From NCBI RefSeq assembly GCF_030704535.1, contig NC_081812.1, positions 17,121,501-17,185,500 on the forward strand: a stretch of DNA of 64,000 nt, given 5' to 3'. Position 1 is the stretch's first letter. Every line of letters begins with the position of its first letter. This DNA is from Vitis vinifera. Its lineage: Eukaryota; Streptophyta; Magnoliopsida; Vitales; Vitaceae. Shown piece after piece: positions 49,503 through 62,125 of the stretch. A program made the translations under genes and the position numbers. The notes under the pieces were generated by a model, which did not search any database, had not been told where the DNA came from, and worked only from the letters and a program-made list of their open reading frames with translations.

Positions 49503-50987
49503 ATGCCTTCTTCTTCTGTTACTCTGGTGTCTAAATGCACGGTTTATCCGGAACACAAGTCCACAATCAAGAGCCTGAAGCTCTCAGTTTCTGATCTTCC
49601 CATGCTATCATGCCAATACATCCAGAAGGGTGTGTTGCATACTCGCCCTCCTCTTCCCATTGACTCCCTCATCTCTCTCCTCAAACAATCTCTCTCCACC
49701 GCTCTCACTCATTTCCCACCCCTCGCTGGTCGTTTCGAAACAGATGCCGACGGCCACGTCCACATCATCTGTAACGACGCTGGCGTCGAATTCATTCATG
49801 CCAAAGCTAAGCACTTCCTTATTCGTGACCTCCTCTCCCCCGTCGACGTCCACAATTGCTTCAAACAGTTCTTCGCCTTCGATGGCCTTCTCAGTTATGC
49901 CGGCCACTTCAAGCCTTTGGCCGCTGTTCAGATCACGGAACTCGCAGACGGACTTTTCATCGGTTGCACCGTCAACCACTCCGTCACCGACGGCACCTCC
50001 TTCTGGCACTTCTTCAATACCTTCGCTGAGATGACTAAAGGAGCAAAGAAGATCAGCAGGTCACCAGATTTTAACCGGGACAACGTGTTCAATTCGCCGG
50101 TGGTGCTCAGAGTCCCAGAGGGCGGCCCAAGGCTAACGTTTTCTGGAGACGAGCCGTTGCGTGAGAGAATCTTTCGGTTCCATAGAGAAGCGATTTTAAA
50201 GCTTAAATACAGAGCCAACAACCAGATACAAAAATCCACAAATGGACAAGTTTTGGATATGGGCGAAATATTGGGAAAGAGGTCTAACGATAGTTGGAAG
50301 ACCATTAACGGAGAAAATGGTATGGACAACGGCAAGAAAACGTCTGTGCTGGGGAAGCTGTTGAAGAACAATGTGTCGAAACCTCTCGATTCCGAAACCG
50401 GAATTCCCAATTCAACTGCAGAGATTTCATCGTTCCAGTCACTCTCTGCTCAACTGTGGCGTTCAGTGACACGTGCTAGAAAACTGCCCTCGTCCAGGAC
50501 CACGACGTTCCGAATGGCAGTTAATTGTCGTCACCGGCTGGAGCCGAAATTGGAGGCACACTACTTCGGGAACGCGATCCAGAGCATCCCAACGGTAGCA
50601 TCGGTGGGGGAACTTCTGTCTCGAGATCTGCGGTGGTGTGCGGATCTGCTGCATAAGAACGTAGTGGCACACGATGATGCTACGGTGCAGCGGGGAGTAA
50701 GGGACTGGGAGAGCAACCCTCGTTGCTTTCCACTGGGGAACTTCGACGGAGCAATGATCACAATGGGGAGCTCTCCCAGATTCCCCATGTACGACAACGA
50801 TTTCGGGTGGGGAAGACCCCTGGCTGTTAGGAGCGGCAAGGCCAACAAATTTGACGGGAAGATATCGGCCTTTCCAGGGAGAGATGGGGCGGGAACGGTT
50901 GATCTGGAGGTGTGTTTGGCACCGGAAACAATGGCGGGTCTTGAGTCGGACCCTGAGTTCATGCAATACGTATCGGGAATGGTGTGA
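49503..50987 (+). CDS. BAHD (HXXXD-type) acyltransferase, intronless
   Basis: A single open frame of 494 residues, somewhat long for BAHD enzymes (about 430-470). The catalytic HxxxD motif reads HSVTDG (H159-D163), and the structural DFGWG motif is at 433-437. Other family stretches are SDLPMLSCQYIQKG, FPPLAGRF and FRMAVNCRHRL. The extra length comes from a low-conservation insert around residues 235-305, before EISSFQSLSAQLWR. BAHD proteins transfer acyl groups from CoA thioesters to alcohols or amines in the cytosol. From memory this belongs to the clade of uncharacterised acetyltransferases near Arabidopsis At2g39980/At3g50280, and the substrate is unknown. The ATG at 49503 follows a TATA box by 137 bp and matches the MPSS-type N-terminus of relatives. 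Confidence 0.92.
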   Translation: MPSSSVTLVSKCTVYPEHKSTIKSLKLSVSDLPMLSCQYIQKGVLHTRPPLPIDSLISLLKQSLSTALTHFPPLAGRFETDADGHVHIICNDAGVEFIHAKAKHFLIRDLLSPVDVHNCFKQFFAFDGLLSYAGHFKPLAAVQITELADGLFIGCTVNHSVTDGTSFWHFFNTFAEMTKGAKKISRSPDFNRDNVFNSPVVLRVPEGGPRLTFSGDEPLRERIFRFHREAILKLKYRANNQIQKSTNGQVLDMGEILGKRSNDSWKTINGENGMDNGKKTSVLGKLLKNNVSKPLDSETGIPNSTAEISSFQSLSAQLWRSVTRARKLPSSRTTTFRMAVNCRHRLEPKLEAHYFGNAIQSIPTVASVGELLSRDLRWCADLLHKNVVAHDDATVQRGVRDWESNPRCFPLGNFDGAMITMGSSPRFPMYDNDFGWGRPLAVRSGKANKFDGKISAFPGRDGAGTVDLEVCLAPETMAGLESDPEFMQYVSGMV

Positions 50988-52202
50988 TGGATTTGGATGA
51001 ATGGATGGAACTTGGAACTTGGAACTATGAACTTGGCACTTGAAACATGAAAGTAGGGAGTGGGGGAGGCCAAAAGTTGTCAGGCAATGGTCAAACCTCT
51101 CGTGATTGGCTGCGGTCCGATGGCTTTGGACGGGTGTGATTTCACTTTCTATACAAAGGATAAGTAATGTTGCAGCTTATAGTTTTGTCTAATTTGCCGT
51201 GTACTAAGTACTGGGTGTTGTACCATTGGCAGTGCAGTTTGTTTCTATTTCCCACGTGCTCAAACGGTCAAACACACTTTTCCTCTCTAATTTCCCTCTC
51301 CTTTCTTCTTTTTAATTTTTTTTTTTTTGTTTTTGGCGGGGGCCCTGGAGGGTAGGAGTTCTATATCCCATCAATGTCAATGTCTGCCTTTTGGCGTAAA
51401 AACCCTGTGATCGCAACTCGTTTAATCCATCCGAGTTATCGGTTTTCACTTTCATACCTACCTACCTTTAATTTGGATTTAAAAAATTGAAGCAATTTGC
51501 CATCAGACCAATCTCCATTGCCTTTGTATGTAAGTGTATAGTCAGCCAATCCAGGACCATACTTCAAAAGCCATTTAATTTACTAATTTGCCAACATTGC
51601 ATAATTAAGATGCAATTTCAACCTTACAATTAGAAAAGTAAAACACATCAATAATTGATTAGGTGCCACCCCCTATTCCGTGGTGGTCAGTCCTCCCTCC
51701 TCGGTATGCATGTAGGCCAGGCCGTAGGTCAGTGCGATAGCCATGGCCAACACCTAAGCACTCTAAATATAGGCTCTTCCAGATTTGCCAAAAGAAAAAC
51801 CCTGTGCCAAGTCTTTTCTACATTTGATTTTGGTATGAAAACGAAACGCCACCAGGCAGGCTGCTGCTCATATCACCTTCTCTCTAGGTACTCTCAAGTC
51901 CCACATGCTCTGTATAATTCAAATTCTTCAACGACATTGTAGGCAAGGTAGGGTTAGGCTGTTAGCGACTAGGCAGCACTGTTGGTGGCCACCATAATAG
52001 TATCATCTAGTATACTCTATACTCTTTATCCAAATCTACAAATTTCATCACACAATTGGCAACACCAATCACAATTATTTATGAATCATAGTCAATACAC
52101 ATACAAAAAATGAACATATCAATACAAAACAATGATCACACTTGCGTAACAGGAGGCCTTCTTTGAAGCCCCAAACAGGCTTTGCAAGTATATACATTAA
52201 CA
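50988..52202. other. Region between convergent BAHD and SQD2 genes
   Basis: It should hold the 3' UTRs of both genes. Just after the BAHD stop (51008-51053) is an imperfect repeat of ggaacttggaactatgaactt. No further gene is seen. Confidence 0.5.
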
Positions 52203-55200
52203 TTACCTGTAGTTAATTTCTGGTGTTCGGAAGAAAAGTCTTGTCAGCCATTGTAGAGGTCGTAGCAGCTGGGCTCTCTTTTTCCGCCAGAACCAGATTG
52301 CTGCATTGTATTGTTCATTGCGTATCTTCCTAGTCGCAGCCCTCCAATCATACTTCTCCATTTCTTCACGTGCAGCTTTCCCAATGGTTTCTCTCAATTC
52401 ATGGCTGTGCAACAGAGGCTCTAGTTTGCTTAAGCAGTCCTCAATATCTCCAGGATTATAGAGAAAACCAGTCTTTCCCTCATCATCCCTAGGAATGATA
52501 TCTGGGATTCCCCCAGCACGAGCTCCCACCACAGGGACCCCTGATGACATGGCTTCTAAAACAACCAGACCCAGTGTCTCAGATTCTGAGGGCATCACAA
52601 AAACATCCCCGCTGGCGTATGCCTGAGAGAGCTCCTCACCTTGCAACATCCCTGTGAACACAGCAGGCATGCCAGAGAACATTTTCTCCAGCTCCTCCCT
52701 GCCCAGAAAGAAGGCATGTTTTGTAAATAAAAACTGCAGGTTTCTTGACCGTACTATGAAGCTCATGGTAGATTTTCATAAGAGGAATAACTCGATGAGA
52801 ATTATACCAAGGTTGTCTCAGAGATTGGCCTCTTTAACTAATTTTAGAAAATAAGTACCTCATTAAATGTCAAAAGAACATACCTATAAGGGCCATCTCC
52901 AATGAAAGCTATCCGTGCTTCTGGAAGTCTATCCATCACCCTGTTCAATTATGTCTTCCACATGTCAAAAATTGCAATATACAGAAACAATTCACACAAG
53001 CATGATTTTTGCACATTGCAAAAAATGCAAAATAGTTGAATTATGATGAAAATTTTATCATAATTAGAAATAATAAAGAAAAAGAAGGCTAATGAATGAC
53101 ACACTTAGACCAGGAAATCGTTACAATTTCAGACCAACTTCCATTGTTGGTGACAAAGATAGCACATAAAATCAAGGACTGGAACTCCATCAATTGCTGA
53201 AAAAAATTACTTCCTCGAGAGCTTACTCAGTTTAGTCCATCTAGTCCAACTAAACTTTCAAAGACCTTGAAAGGCTACATAGAATTAAGTTATTGAAAGA
53301 ACTGTATGCACTACAAAGCCAATGAAATTATATTTCATACATTTCATAGGTGTAAATCATGCATGTCATAATTGGTAATATGTGTCCTTAAATTGTAATG
53401 TATTGAAATCATGTTAATAACAGATATTATTAACAAAGTCTAATTTTCTTATAATATTAAAAATATGTTCACAAATTATAACTGTGTCTTGGAAAACATG
53501 CTTGCTAAAAGTTGCCATGTGTAGCGATAATAAAGCAGGGATTCTTAGTAGACTTCATGGGTGATTTTTAGAAGATAATTAGTGAACTAAGTAACTAACA
53601 ACTATAGAACTTATCGTCATGTAAGAATTGTTTTGATTAATAAAAGCCTTGACTTGAGGATATCACTAGGTTGTGTTGATTTATTATAGCTTTGATATTG
53701 CAACCTGTTAATGCTAATAGCAGACCATCTATGAACTTATTGGGTTTTATAACTAGTAGATATTCAATAAAAAATCCATTACTCCTATAGTAGGAGAGAA
53801 TATTCAAAATTGTGTTACGTGTATTTTTTGAATGAAATTCCCTCTGGTTAATTTAGAAATCATATCTGTGTGTGTGTGTGTGTGCGCGTGTGTATGTAAA
53901 TATATAGAATGTTTTGCAAAGTATGTATATGTATTTGTATATGTATGTATGTATTGAAAAAGGTTCAAATATAAGCGGTGACACATATAAGTTTGGGTAA
54001 TGACAATTATCCTGATACAATCCAAAAAACTTGCAAGGATTATTAGTTAATCAAAGGACTAATATATAAATAGAAAACTCACTTTTATCTCTTATTCTTT
54101 AGGTGAGATTGTAATTTGCTTTTAAACATAATTACAATTGACAAGTTTAAGTGGAATGAACTTATTAGAGATGCAGAGATCCCACAAAGGTCCCATGCCA
54201 TATTTTCTCATCTTAGCTTATCATGTAAAAAGAGAGAAATTTGTTTTGTAATATAAAAAACTGCAAGGTTACAAAAGATGTAAAGTAACAGAAAATAGAA
54301 TGTGATTACTCAGCATTTTTGTAACCAAAACTCACATTTTTGTAACTCATCATTATGGGAAAAAAAAGATGAAAACCATGTAGCCACAACTTACCTTTCT
54401 GTAACAAGTTATTTTAAAATGGGCCTACAGAGAGATGAAACCATGGTTTTGTCATCAGATTAGAAGATATTTGTTTTGAGTTTCTCTACTTCTTTTGTTT
54501 CTCTCACACAAAATTCTGAGCTAATTTAACAAAAAGCAAGATGGGTATGCTTGTGAACTTTTGGAGGTTTTTCCACTTGGCAAAAGCTGACTGAGGTAGT
54601 AGAAATGTTTTATTTAAATTTATGTATGTACATCTGGCAAAATTCTGAGATAATTTAACAAAAGCAAGATGGGTATCCATGTGAACTTTTGGAGGGTTTT
54701 CCACTTGGTGAAAGTATGTGAGGACCACTGGGAGAAACACCTTTCTAGTAATGGACTGTTTTGATTTTATCAGCTACCACATTAGTTAATTTGCCTAAAG
54801 AGAATAATAAAATAATATGGGGGGAAAACAATACATTCATTTCCAACATGTGTAAGAAAATAATCTATACAATAAAGTAGATGAATATTACCTTTTCAGG
54901 AAATCCAAGCTCTTCTCTACCCCAAGTCTTCCAACATGGATTACCAATGGTTTCTCAGGTTCACCATTGCTGTTTAGAAAAAAAAAAAAGAAAAAAAAAA
55001 AAGGTACATAGCATGTAAAGTAGAATCCCAAGGCAATGAAAGTTAGAGGGGATGAGAAAAGGGACCCACCTTAGTCTTAAACGCATTTCGTGAGAATAGT
55101 AACGAGGATGGAAACTTTCAGAGTCAACCCCCTTATTCCAAAGACGAATTCTGTTAGCTGCAAAGCAAAGAGATAAAGCAATTTAGTTTTCAATATTGAT

Positions 55201-58200
55201 CCATTGACATCATTACAATTTGTTTTTGCAACAGTTGCACAATGGACATCCATGCACAAAGAAAAATAAATCCAAAAAACTGCAGGAAGTGAGTTTATTG
55301 CACATGGTTAGATTTTAAAGTTTGATATCAGTGAAAGAGGTTGGTTATGGAGAGTGATATTTAACTGGGTACAAGATTAAAAGATGACCTGCTGTTACCC
55401 TAGCAGCTTGGAGATCCCTTGCAATGGCTGCTGATGGCACCAGAGTGAGATCAGCTGCTCTGTGAAGAAATTCTAACAAGGAAAACCAAACTAACAATTA
55501 TTAGCTCACCTATCTGAAAATTTTAAGCTTCCATGTTTAAATTAAGAGGCCAGAAAGAAAATTTGCATACTTATGATCAACCACATGGGTTTCACCAACC
55601 AACTAAAGGTGTATCTTGGGATATATCTGCAGAACAAAGCAAGAATAAGATTCTGTTCAAGCACTAGTTGGTATACCTTGTAATTCTAGCATCAAATTGA
55701 AAAATGGTAAACATTTACAAGTTGAAAATCAGCAACAAATAAACATGTGGATTCTCCACTCAATTAATATGGGTGCAGATTAAAGCATATAAATGCTAAG
55801 AATTATCTCAGGAAGATGAAAGCAGAAGTAAACTCACACTGGAACATGGGTGTGATAAGACATCACTATAGGAACACACAATAGTTTTGCAATAAAGAGA
55901 GCACCAAAGACCTACAATAAAGTCAGCAATTGTCAATCCATACATCACATGCCAATGATTAGTTCTTCCTTTGATTTCCCAAAACAAAAACAAAATTATG
56001 TTAAATGAGAATTGTTAGACAATCAATTTTCCTAAAAGTTTAAGCTTGTAGGATTTGGACCCACAATGTAATTCATTTACTCCAACACCCTCCCACGCCT
56101 TTGACCCCATACCCACAATAGAGAGACACATAGGCATACGCAGGCCCACAGATAAACAATCCATAAATAACCTCCTTTGGGATTACGTGTGGGCTTAATA
56201 AACATGCAGCGGGGTTCGAACAATGACTTTCTGCAAAACAGGGCTCTAATACCATGTTAGACAACCAATTTTCTTAAAACCTTAGCTTATAGGATTTGGG
56301 CCCACAATGTAAATCATGTACTCCAATACCCTCCTTCACATGCAACCCCATACCCACACATAGGAACACCCTCCCTCATATGCAAACCCATGCTCGCATG
56401 TAGAGAGACACATAGGCACTCACAGGCCTACAAATAAACAAACCATAAATAGTCTCCTTTAGGCTTACATGTGGGCTTAATAAAGTGGGAAAATAAGCGT
56501 ACAAAAAGAGACCTCTAATACCATGTTAAACAACCAATTTTGCCTAAAAGCTTAGGTTTGTAAGATTTAGGCCCGTAATGCATATCATGCACTCCAAAAA
56601 GAACAAAAATAAGCATGAGTTAGAAAATTACCATAATTCCAGGTGATGATGCATGTATTATATCAGGCTTAAATCGGGCAACCTCTGAGATTATTCTAGG
56701 GCTAAGTGCCAAAGAAAGAGGAACCTTTCGATACCATGGGCAAGGAAAGCTGCAAAAAAACCAAAAAAAAATAAAATCACAAGCCATGAGAAGAAACCAT
56801 GTTTCAAAACCAAGAAAATTGACCAAAAAGGGTACAAGATCTTGCATAACATGTTTTAACCATCTTGTTCAACAGAACATGTGAACAAGAAGTTGAAATT
56901 TTGAAAGAGTGCAAAGTAGAAATTTTAATAATTAATATGATGTAACAAAATAAGAGATACCATGAACAAAGTATGTTCACATAATATATATTTGTAAATA
57001 ACTTATTTTACAACCTTCTTGCTCCAGATCCAGGAGCCAAAGGGGTGGGGGTGGTGGGTTCAAAACCTAGAAACCAAACAGATTGACATTTCAAGTGGTT
57101 CAACAAACAATTCAGGTTTGAAAATGCTAGGGGAAAAAAAAAATGGGATGGTAGAAAGTACTAAAAAAACCATGTTGCAAAAAGAAATCGTTCAACTTGG
57201 AAAAGTTCAAAAGACTATTAATGTAAACACCATAGGATAACACAATAAACCATAAATGATGAAAAATGTTATTGAACAAATCATCAGAAATTAGGGTAAC
57301 AAGAAGTTGAACAAATCACTTTAAATTTAGATAACTGAATTTGAAATTTAGATAACTGTAGCAACCTCCGTGACCCAATCAGTTTTGCTCCATAAAACTC
57401 CTGTGGCACCCCTTCATGCGTTGTTACAACCATTACCTACAACAAAGTAATTAAATTAGTTTGTCAATTCATCATGCAAAAACATTTGAAGATATTATAG
57501 CCAAGTTGTTGTCAATTCATTAACTTTCAAATTAGTGCTTGATATTTGGGGTGACAATTAAAACATTTATTAACAAGATCATGGCTTCCTCCTGAAACTT
57601 TTTTATTTTAGCCACTGTTAAAGCTAAATTAATAGCAGATTATCTACACCATGGAGTGAGTTCAAGTTCAACCAAGCTTTGATCAGGCCAATTTTGTAGC
57701 TTGGTTCATTGTCACAAGCACCAAGTTATTAATTTGACTTAAAAAAAAAGCTGATAAAACGAAGTGATGAAGATAGTTAAGTACATCGTGTATCAGCTCA
57801 AGATAGTTAAGTTACACTAGCTCGCAACGAGGTTCAGTTTAATATGATGCAGATTAAAATTAAAAGGTTCAGCTCTTAGACAATCATGGTCAATAACGTA
57901 TTGAACCACAGATAAAGGAAAATTTACCTCATCCCCCATTTCACGTAGATATCTTATGAAATTCTGGAACCGATTCTTATATCCAGACACATATCTGCAA
58001 AATCAACAGAATATGGTGCTCAGTAAATACCCACTTGTTTCTTCTAAATAGCAGGCTAAGTAACAAAATAAAAGATAGAATCAGGATTTCATCTTCAAAA
58101 GGAACCTACCATGTGTTACTGCATGTTTAAGTTTTAATTACTAATACAAGTGATGAACTGTACAAGGATGAGATCTATGTTATCCTGCTGGTATGTTTCT

Positions 58201-59769
58201 TTGTCAAAACCGTAGTGTAAACAAATCACACAAACACACCAAAAAGACATCTAAAATTATTAGCAATAGCCTGCTCACAATTTTAACAGGATATTTGTCT
58301 CCAAACTCCTTATCCGAATCCGAACTCTTCTGATTCTCAGGAGGCAAATTAAGTTATAGCTTCTATGCCAGCACAGTTTTAAATGTGTGATGTGCGTATA
58401 TGCAATCGACTATTTATGTTTAAAGCATAGAAGCCACTTAAAGTATCCATCTGTAGGAGTCCACGTAGACACCAGCCAATTAAAATTACCCACTAAAATT
58501 GCAATTAAAATCGTTAAGTTAGGATGTGAGTTATAGGACACCACACATGGAAAAAACAAGCATTCATAAAAATGAAAGGAGATCAATATCAAAAGCAGAT
58601 AAATTATAAATCTACATACTTACCATAACAGAGCTAGAATGTCCATGAGACTAAAGATACAAACCAAACATTAGCACTCATTATTATTCACCCAAATAAC
58701 CTTAATTATAGCCAAATATGAAAATAAGTATATAAATCCCATTTATAACCAACCATGCTATAACCAACAAACTCTCAACACAGCGAAATCACTAAGCCGA
58801 TTACATACAAAACAATAAGCCCAATCAAACAACACATAAAACAATACGCTCAAATAAGCTGAATCCACCAAGGTAATGCCAATATTGAAGAACTCAAAAA
58901 CGTTAAATCTCCAAATATATGATGCTGGCATGGCAAATTAATCTATTAGTTAAATGACAAAACCCGACAAAAATAGAGCTAGGCTACACAAAACCACCAA
59001 AGTCACATAAAGACTCACGACTCACGGCACCAGAGTTTTAGCTAACAACCCAACCTAAATTATGCTAGAATTAACAACACTGTCAAATACAAACGGTTAC
59101 AACCCCTACAATTCACCACTAACGCTTCATAGTTAAACCTCATCCTCTCAAAGTCAATTTATCAAATATAGTGAAGACATAACTAGCCCAGAGATTAAAG
59201 GCAACCAATCCCAAAACCGGAGAGTCACTTGAAAATGAAGAAAAAATTGCATCAAATTAACAAATACATTACACAACAAGAAGAAAAACAAAGACAGCAT
59301 CCAAGAAAAGGGGGTTGTTGTAATTGGAAATATACCAGAGCTTACGAAAGTAAAAACAAATGAAGAAGTCAAATAATAGTAATAAAGAAAGGACTCACGC
59401 AAATGGAGAAGGCTCGACGAAGAGAGCGATACGGCGAGGCCTGGAAGTTGCCTCCGACTCGAGCGAAGGAGGAGGACTCTCCTCCTCTTCGTCTTCTTCC
59501 CCCATTTCTGTAATGGTCATGTCTCCTTTTGCAGCCAAAGTCCTCCTCCTAAGCCTTGATGCTCCCTCAGATGGAGAAAAGCGAGCTTGTCGGCAAACGA
59601 GGGTAATGGGCTTTGCTGTAGAAGGATAAAGACTGAGTAGTCTCGGAGAAACAGAGGTATATGAAGAAGAAGAAGTAGAAAAAGAGGAGGAGGAGAAGGA
59701 GGAGGGAGAAGAGGGAGTCGTGGTGATGATAGAAAAGGAGGGAGGATTTATAGAGAGAGAAGTGGACAT
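52203..59769 (-). CDS. SQD2: Sulfoquinovosyltransferase SQD2, chloroplast sulfolipid synthesis
   Basis: Eleven exons (59769-59399, 57994-57928, 57436-57366, 56749-56632, 55911-55838, 55626-55571, 55472-55389, 55157-55070, 54969-54892, 52940-52884, 52698-52203) splice in frame to 519 residues. The first ~90 residues are Ser/Thr-rich and form a transit peptide. Then come RRIALFVEPSPFAYVSGYKNR, the N-terminal GT-B half, and the C-terminal half with PSESETLGLVVLEAM (GT4 E-x7-E at about 395-403). SQD2 transfers sulfoquinovose from UDP-sulfoquinovose to diacylglycerol on plastid envelope membranes, the last step of SQDG synthesis. It is usually induced by phosphate starvation in plants; I did not find a decisive P1BS element. 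Introns hold repeats (56010-56600, 54509-54713). Confidence 0.95.
53866..53956. repeat. (TG)n and (GTAT)n microsatellite in SQD2 intron 9
   Basis: Runs of tgtg (about 53867-53893), then gtatatgtatttgtatatgtatgtatgtat. Confidence 0.85.
54509..54713 (-). repeat. 75-bp direct repeat in SQD2 intron 9
   Basis: aaaattctgagctaatttaac...ttttccacttggcaaaagc (54510-54587) recurs at 54639-54713 with few changes, offset about 129 bp. Confidence 0.85.
56010..56600 (-). mobile_element. TRIM-like LTR repeat array in SQD2 intron 4
   Basis: Three copies of a terminal segment start TGTTAGACAA, TGTTAGACAA and TGTTAAACAA on plus (56010, 56255, 56525). Each holds a version of gatttgggcccacaatgtaaatcat. The second and third are preceded by ctctaatacca, on minus TGGTATTAGAG directly after an LTR-like TAACA end, that is, a tRNA-Met primer site. 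Units repeat every ~245-270 bp with no coding capacity. I read this as two miniature LTR elements sharing a central LTR, minus orientation. The exact LTR 5' ends are unclear. Confidence 0.55.
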
Positions 59770-60198
59770 GACTGTTAAATAGAGTTGAGAGATTGGAGAG
59801 AATGGATTAGATTAATAGGAGTGATATGCGATGGAGTGCAAGGGATAGAAGGAATCAAAAATGGGATTGAAGGGACCTATTGGAGTGGATATACCCCATT
59901 GAGTGAACAGGCTGTGGTGGAATCCATGGAAGCATTTATGGGTATATGCCCTCTGGTCCCGTCCTCTACCCCTTTGGAGCCTCTTCTTTTCTTGCACGCT
60001 GCCTTCTGCTTTATCTTATTTTTGCCTTCAGTTTCCCCTTGCCATCGTTCCCATCCATCGACACACGCCCTTTCTATGCCTTCGTTGTTTCACAGAAACG
60101 TGTTTGATTAAAATGAGATTGATACAAATTAGCTTTTAAAATTAAGTCAAAATAAATAATTTTCTTTTAATTTGAAATATCTTTTTTAAAGACATATA
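59770..60198. other. SQD2 upstream region
   Basis: Likely promoter and leader of SQD2 on the minus strand. A 108-codon plus frame (59785-60111) has no family similarity. Confidence 0.45.
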
Positions 60199-60476
60199 AG
60201 GTGGTGTTTGCTTTTTTACTTAATTCTAAATAGAACCTTAATACTTAATAGTATTAAATATTAGGTTGTTTGTTTTTGTAGTATTTTATTTCTATTAAGT
60301 ATTAAAAAGTAAAAAAAACCATTGTGTTATTTTTTCTATTTAAAAAAAGCCATATATTTTGGCTTTTTCTATTTAGTAAAAAGTTTATAATAAGTCATGA
60401 AAAAGTAAAAAAACAAACAACCTAAATTCTAAAATTAAATGGTTTTCAGCAAAAAGCCAAAAAAACAAACACTACC
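60199..60476. mobile_element. MITE with GGTRGTGTTTG terminal inverted repeats
   Basis: The left end aggtggtgtttgcttttttac is the inverted match of the right end gccaaaaaaacaaacactacc. A second, nested inverted pair lies inside (aggttgtttgttttt at about 60263; aaaaacaaacaacct at about 60409-60423). No coding capacity. Superfamily uncertain; the target duplication is not clear. Confidence 0.65.
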
Positions 60477-62125
60477 TATTCTAAGTGTTTTTTCAAGTTT
60501 CTAATATTTTTTAAAATAAAAGTTTGTTCCCAAGTATTGTTAATTTGATTTAAATATATTTAAAAACATTTTGGCTTTGTTTGGAAAATATTTTTAAAAA
60601 CACAACATTTGAAAACTATTTTTTAATATTTTGTAAAATAAATGTTTATTTAAGATTCTAAAATATTTTTGATTTATTTTCTATATTTTATAAATAAATT
60701 ATATATATAGTGTTTCATTTTAATCATTTTTTCATATTTATAAATTTATTTTTAGAAAACAAGTTAAAATAAATGGTAAAATGTGCTTTCTTATTTTTTA
60801 TTCAAAAAAATAGAAAATTGTTTTTAAAATAGTTATTAAACAAGGTCGATAATTTTTTTATAAGAAAAAAAATATTTTATATTTTCTAATTATCAAACAT
60901 ATTTTTTTATTTTTTATTTTGAAAAATGGAACTAGTGATATTTTACTTAAAAATATTATTTAAACAATAAAAATTATTATTATTATATTTTTAAGATTTT
61001 TAAAATACTTTCAATTTTAATAAAAACAAAATATATATTATTTAGTATCATATTCCCTTTACTAATGAAGAGAAAAGAGACTAATGATGATAGCATACAA
61101 CACTTTTCACATGTCTAAAATATTTTTGGAAATTTTGATGAATATGAGTCATATGACACAGATATTTGAGATATTTAGAAGTAAGGAGAACCATAAGATA
61201 TTCCATTGAATATTCTTGTTCATTTTTGTCTGTCATTTACGTATGATTGCCATATTGAAATATACATAATCTCAAGTAACCATGCTTTATCGGTGCCTTT
61301 GTGCTTTAAGATACCATCACATATGGTTGATCATGACTCATGCCATGCAGGTTAAGCCTCCTGAGCAAAATGGACCCATCGGAATTAAAGAGTTCTGAGC
61401 AAGCTTCACTTGGGCCTGGGCCATAAAAACTCATGGTTTGCTCTCTGGACCTGTTTCCTAGCCCATTTTTAAGGTCCCATTTGGACAGGAATATTGGGCC
61501 TATAAGTGCAACGGGACATCGATTTGGGTCCAAACTAGGACTTTATGGGCTGACGCACATGGAAGCAACAAGTGGTAGTTAAGGCCATAAATAAAGGATT
61601 GCACCTATGTCGGGAGAAATTGGTACAAGAAGCCATGGGTGCACTTCTCGATGATGCAATTCGACACTGCAACTGACATGCTAGGAATGGTCTTCGTTCA
61701 GTTTATTTATGAAGTCTTTTTCAGTTAAAAATTCAAGCCCAATCACAAAAAGAGAACATGGAGTCGGATAAGAAAAGGTAGGATCCCAAATCTGAAACAA
61801 TGTTTGCTTCAAGAGCCAGAAGTGTAGCGGTTGATCCTGCAGCAGTATCTAAAAACATGGATTGCGATGGGATTGCATCATGATGACCAACACATGATCT
61901 AATAAACTATTTTTATCACTACTCGATATGTAGTTCATCTTTCGAGTGTTAGTGGTGAACTTTCCGGCACTAATGAATGCAGAAATTCTACTACTTTTAT
62001 GTTCGAAGCTAGGGTCTTGAGCCACGGCCCTTTTTTACTTGGTTGGATTAGGTAAAGTGCGGGTTGTAATCATTTTTAATGATATGTCTATATCAAGTGT
62101 TGAAGAGAGATGGGTCCTCGTAACC
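60477..62125. other. Intergenic DNA with fold-back repeat remnants
   Basis: 60530-60960 contains sequence of the fold-back family (ggctttgtttggaaaatatttttaaaaaca ... aaaatagttattaaacaagg). 61300-61900 is less AT-rich, but its minus frame at 61306-61533 has no recognisable domain. Confidence 0.5.

Noticed and set aside
49608-51073. Long minus-strand frames (133-170 codons) opposite the BAHD gene
   Set aside because: They lie antisense to a clear coding exon, have no family similarity, and arise from codon composition of the real gene.
56214-56224. gggttcgaac resembling a tRNA T-arm
   Set aside because: No acceptor, D or anticodon arm around it; the site is inside an LTR-like repeat.
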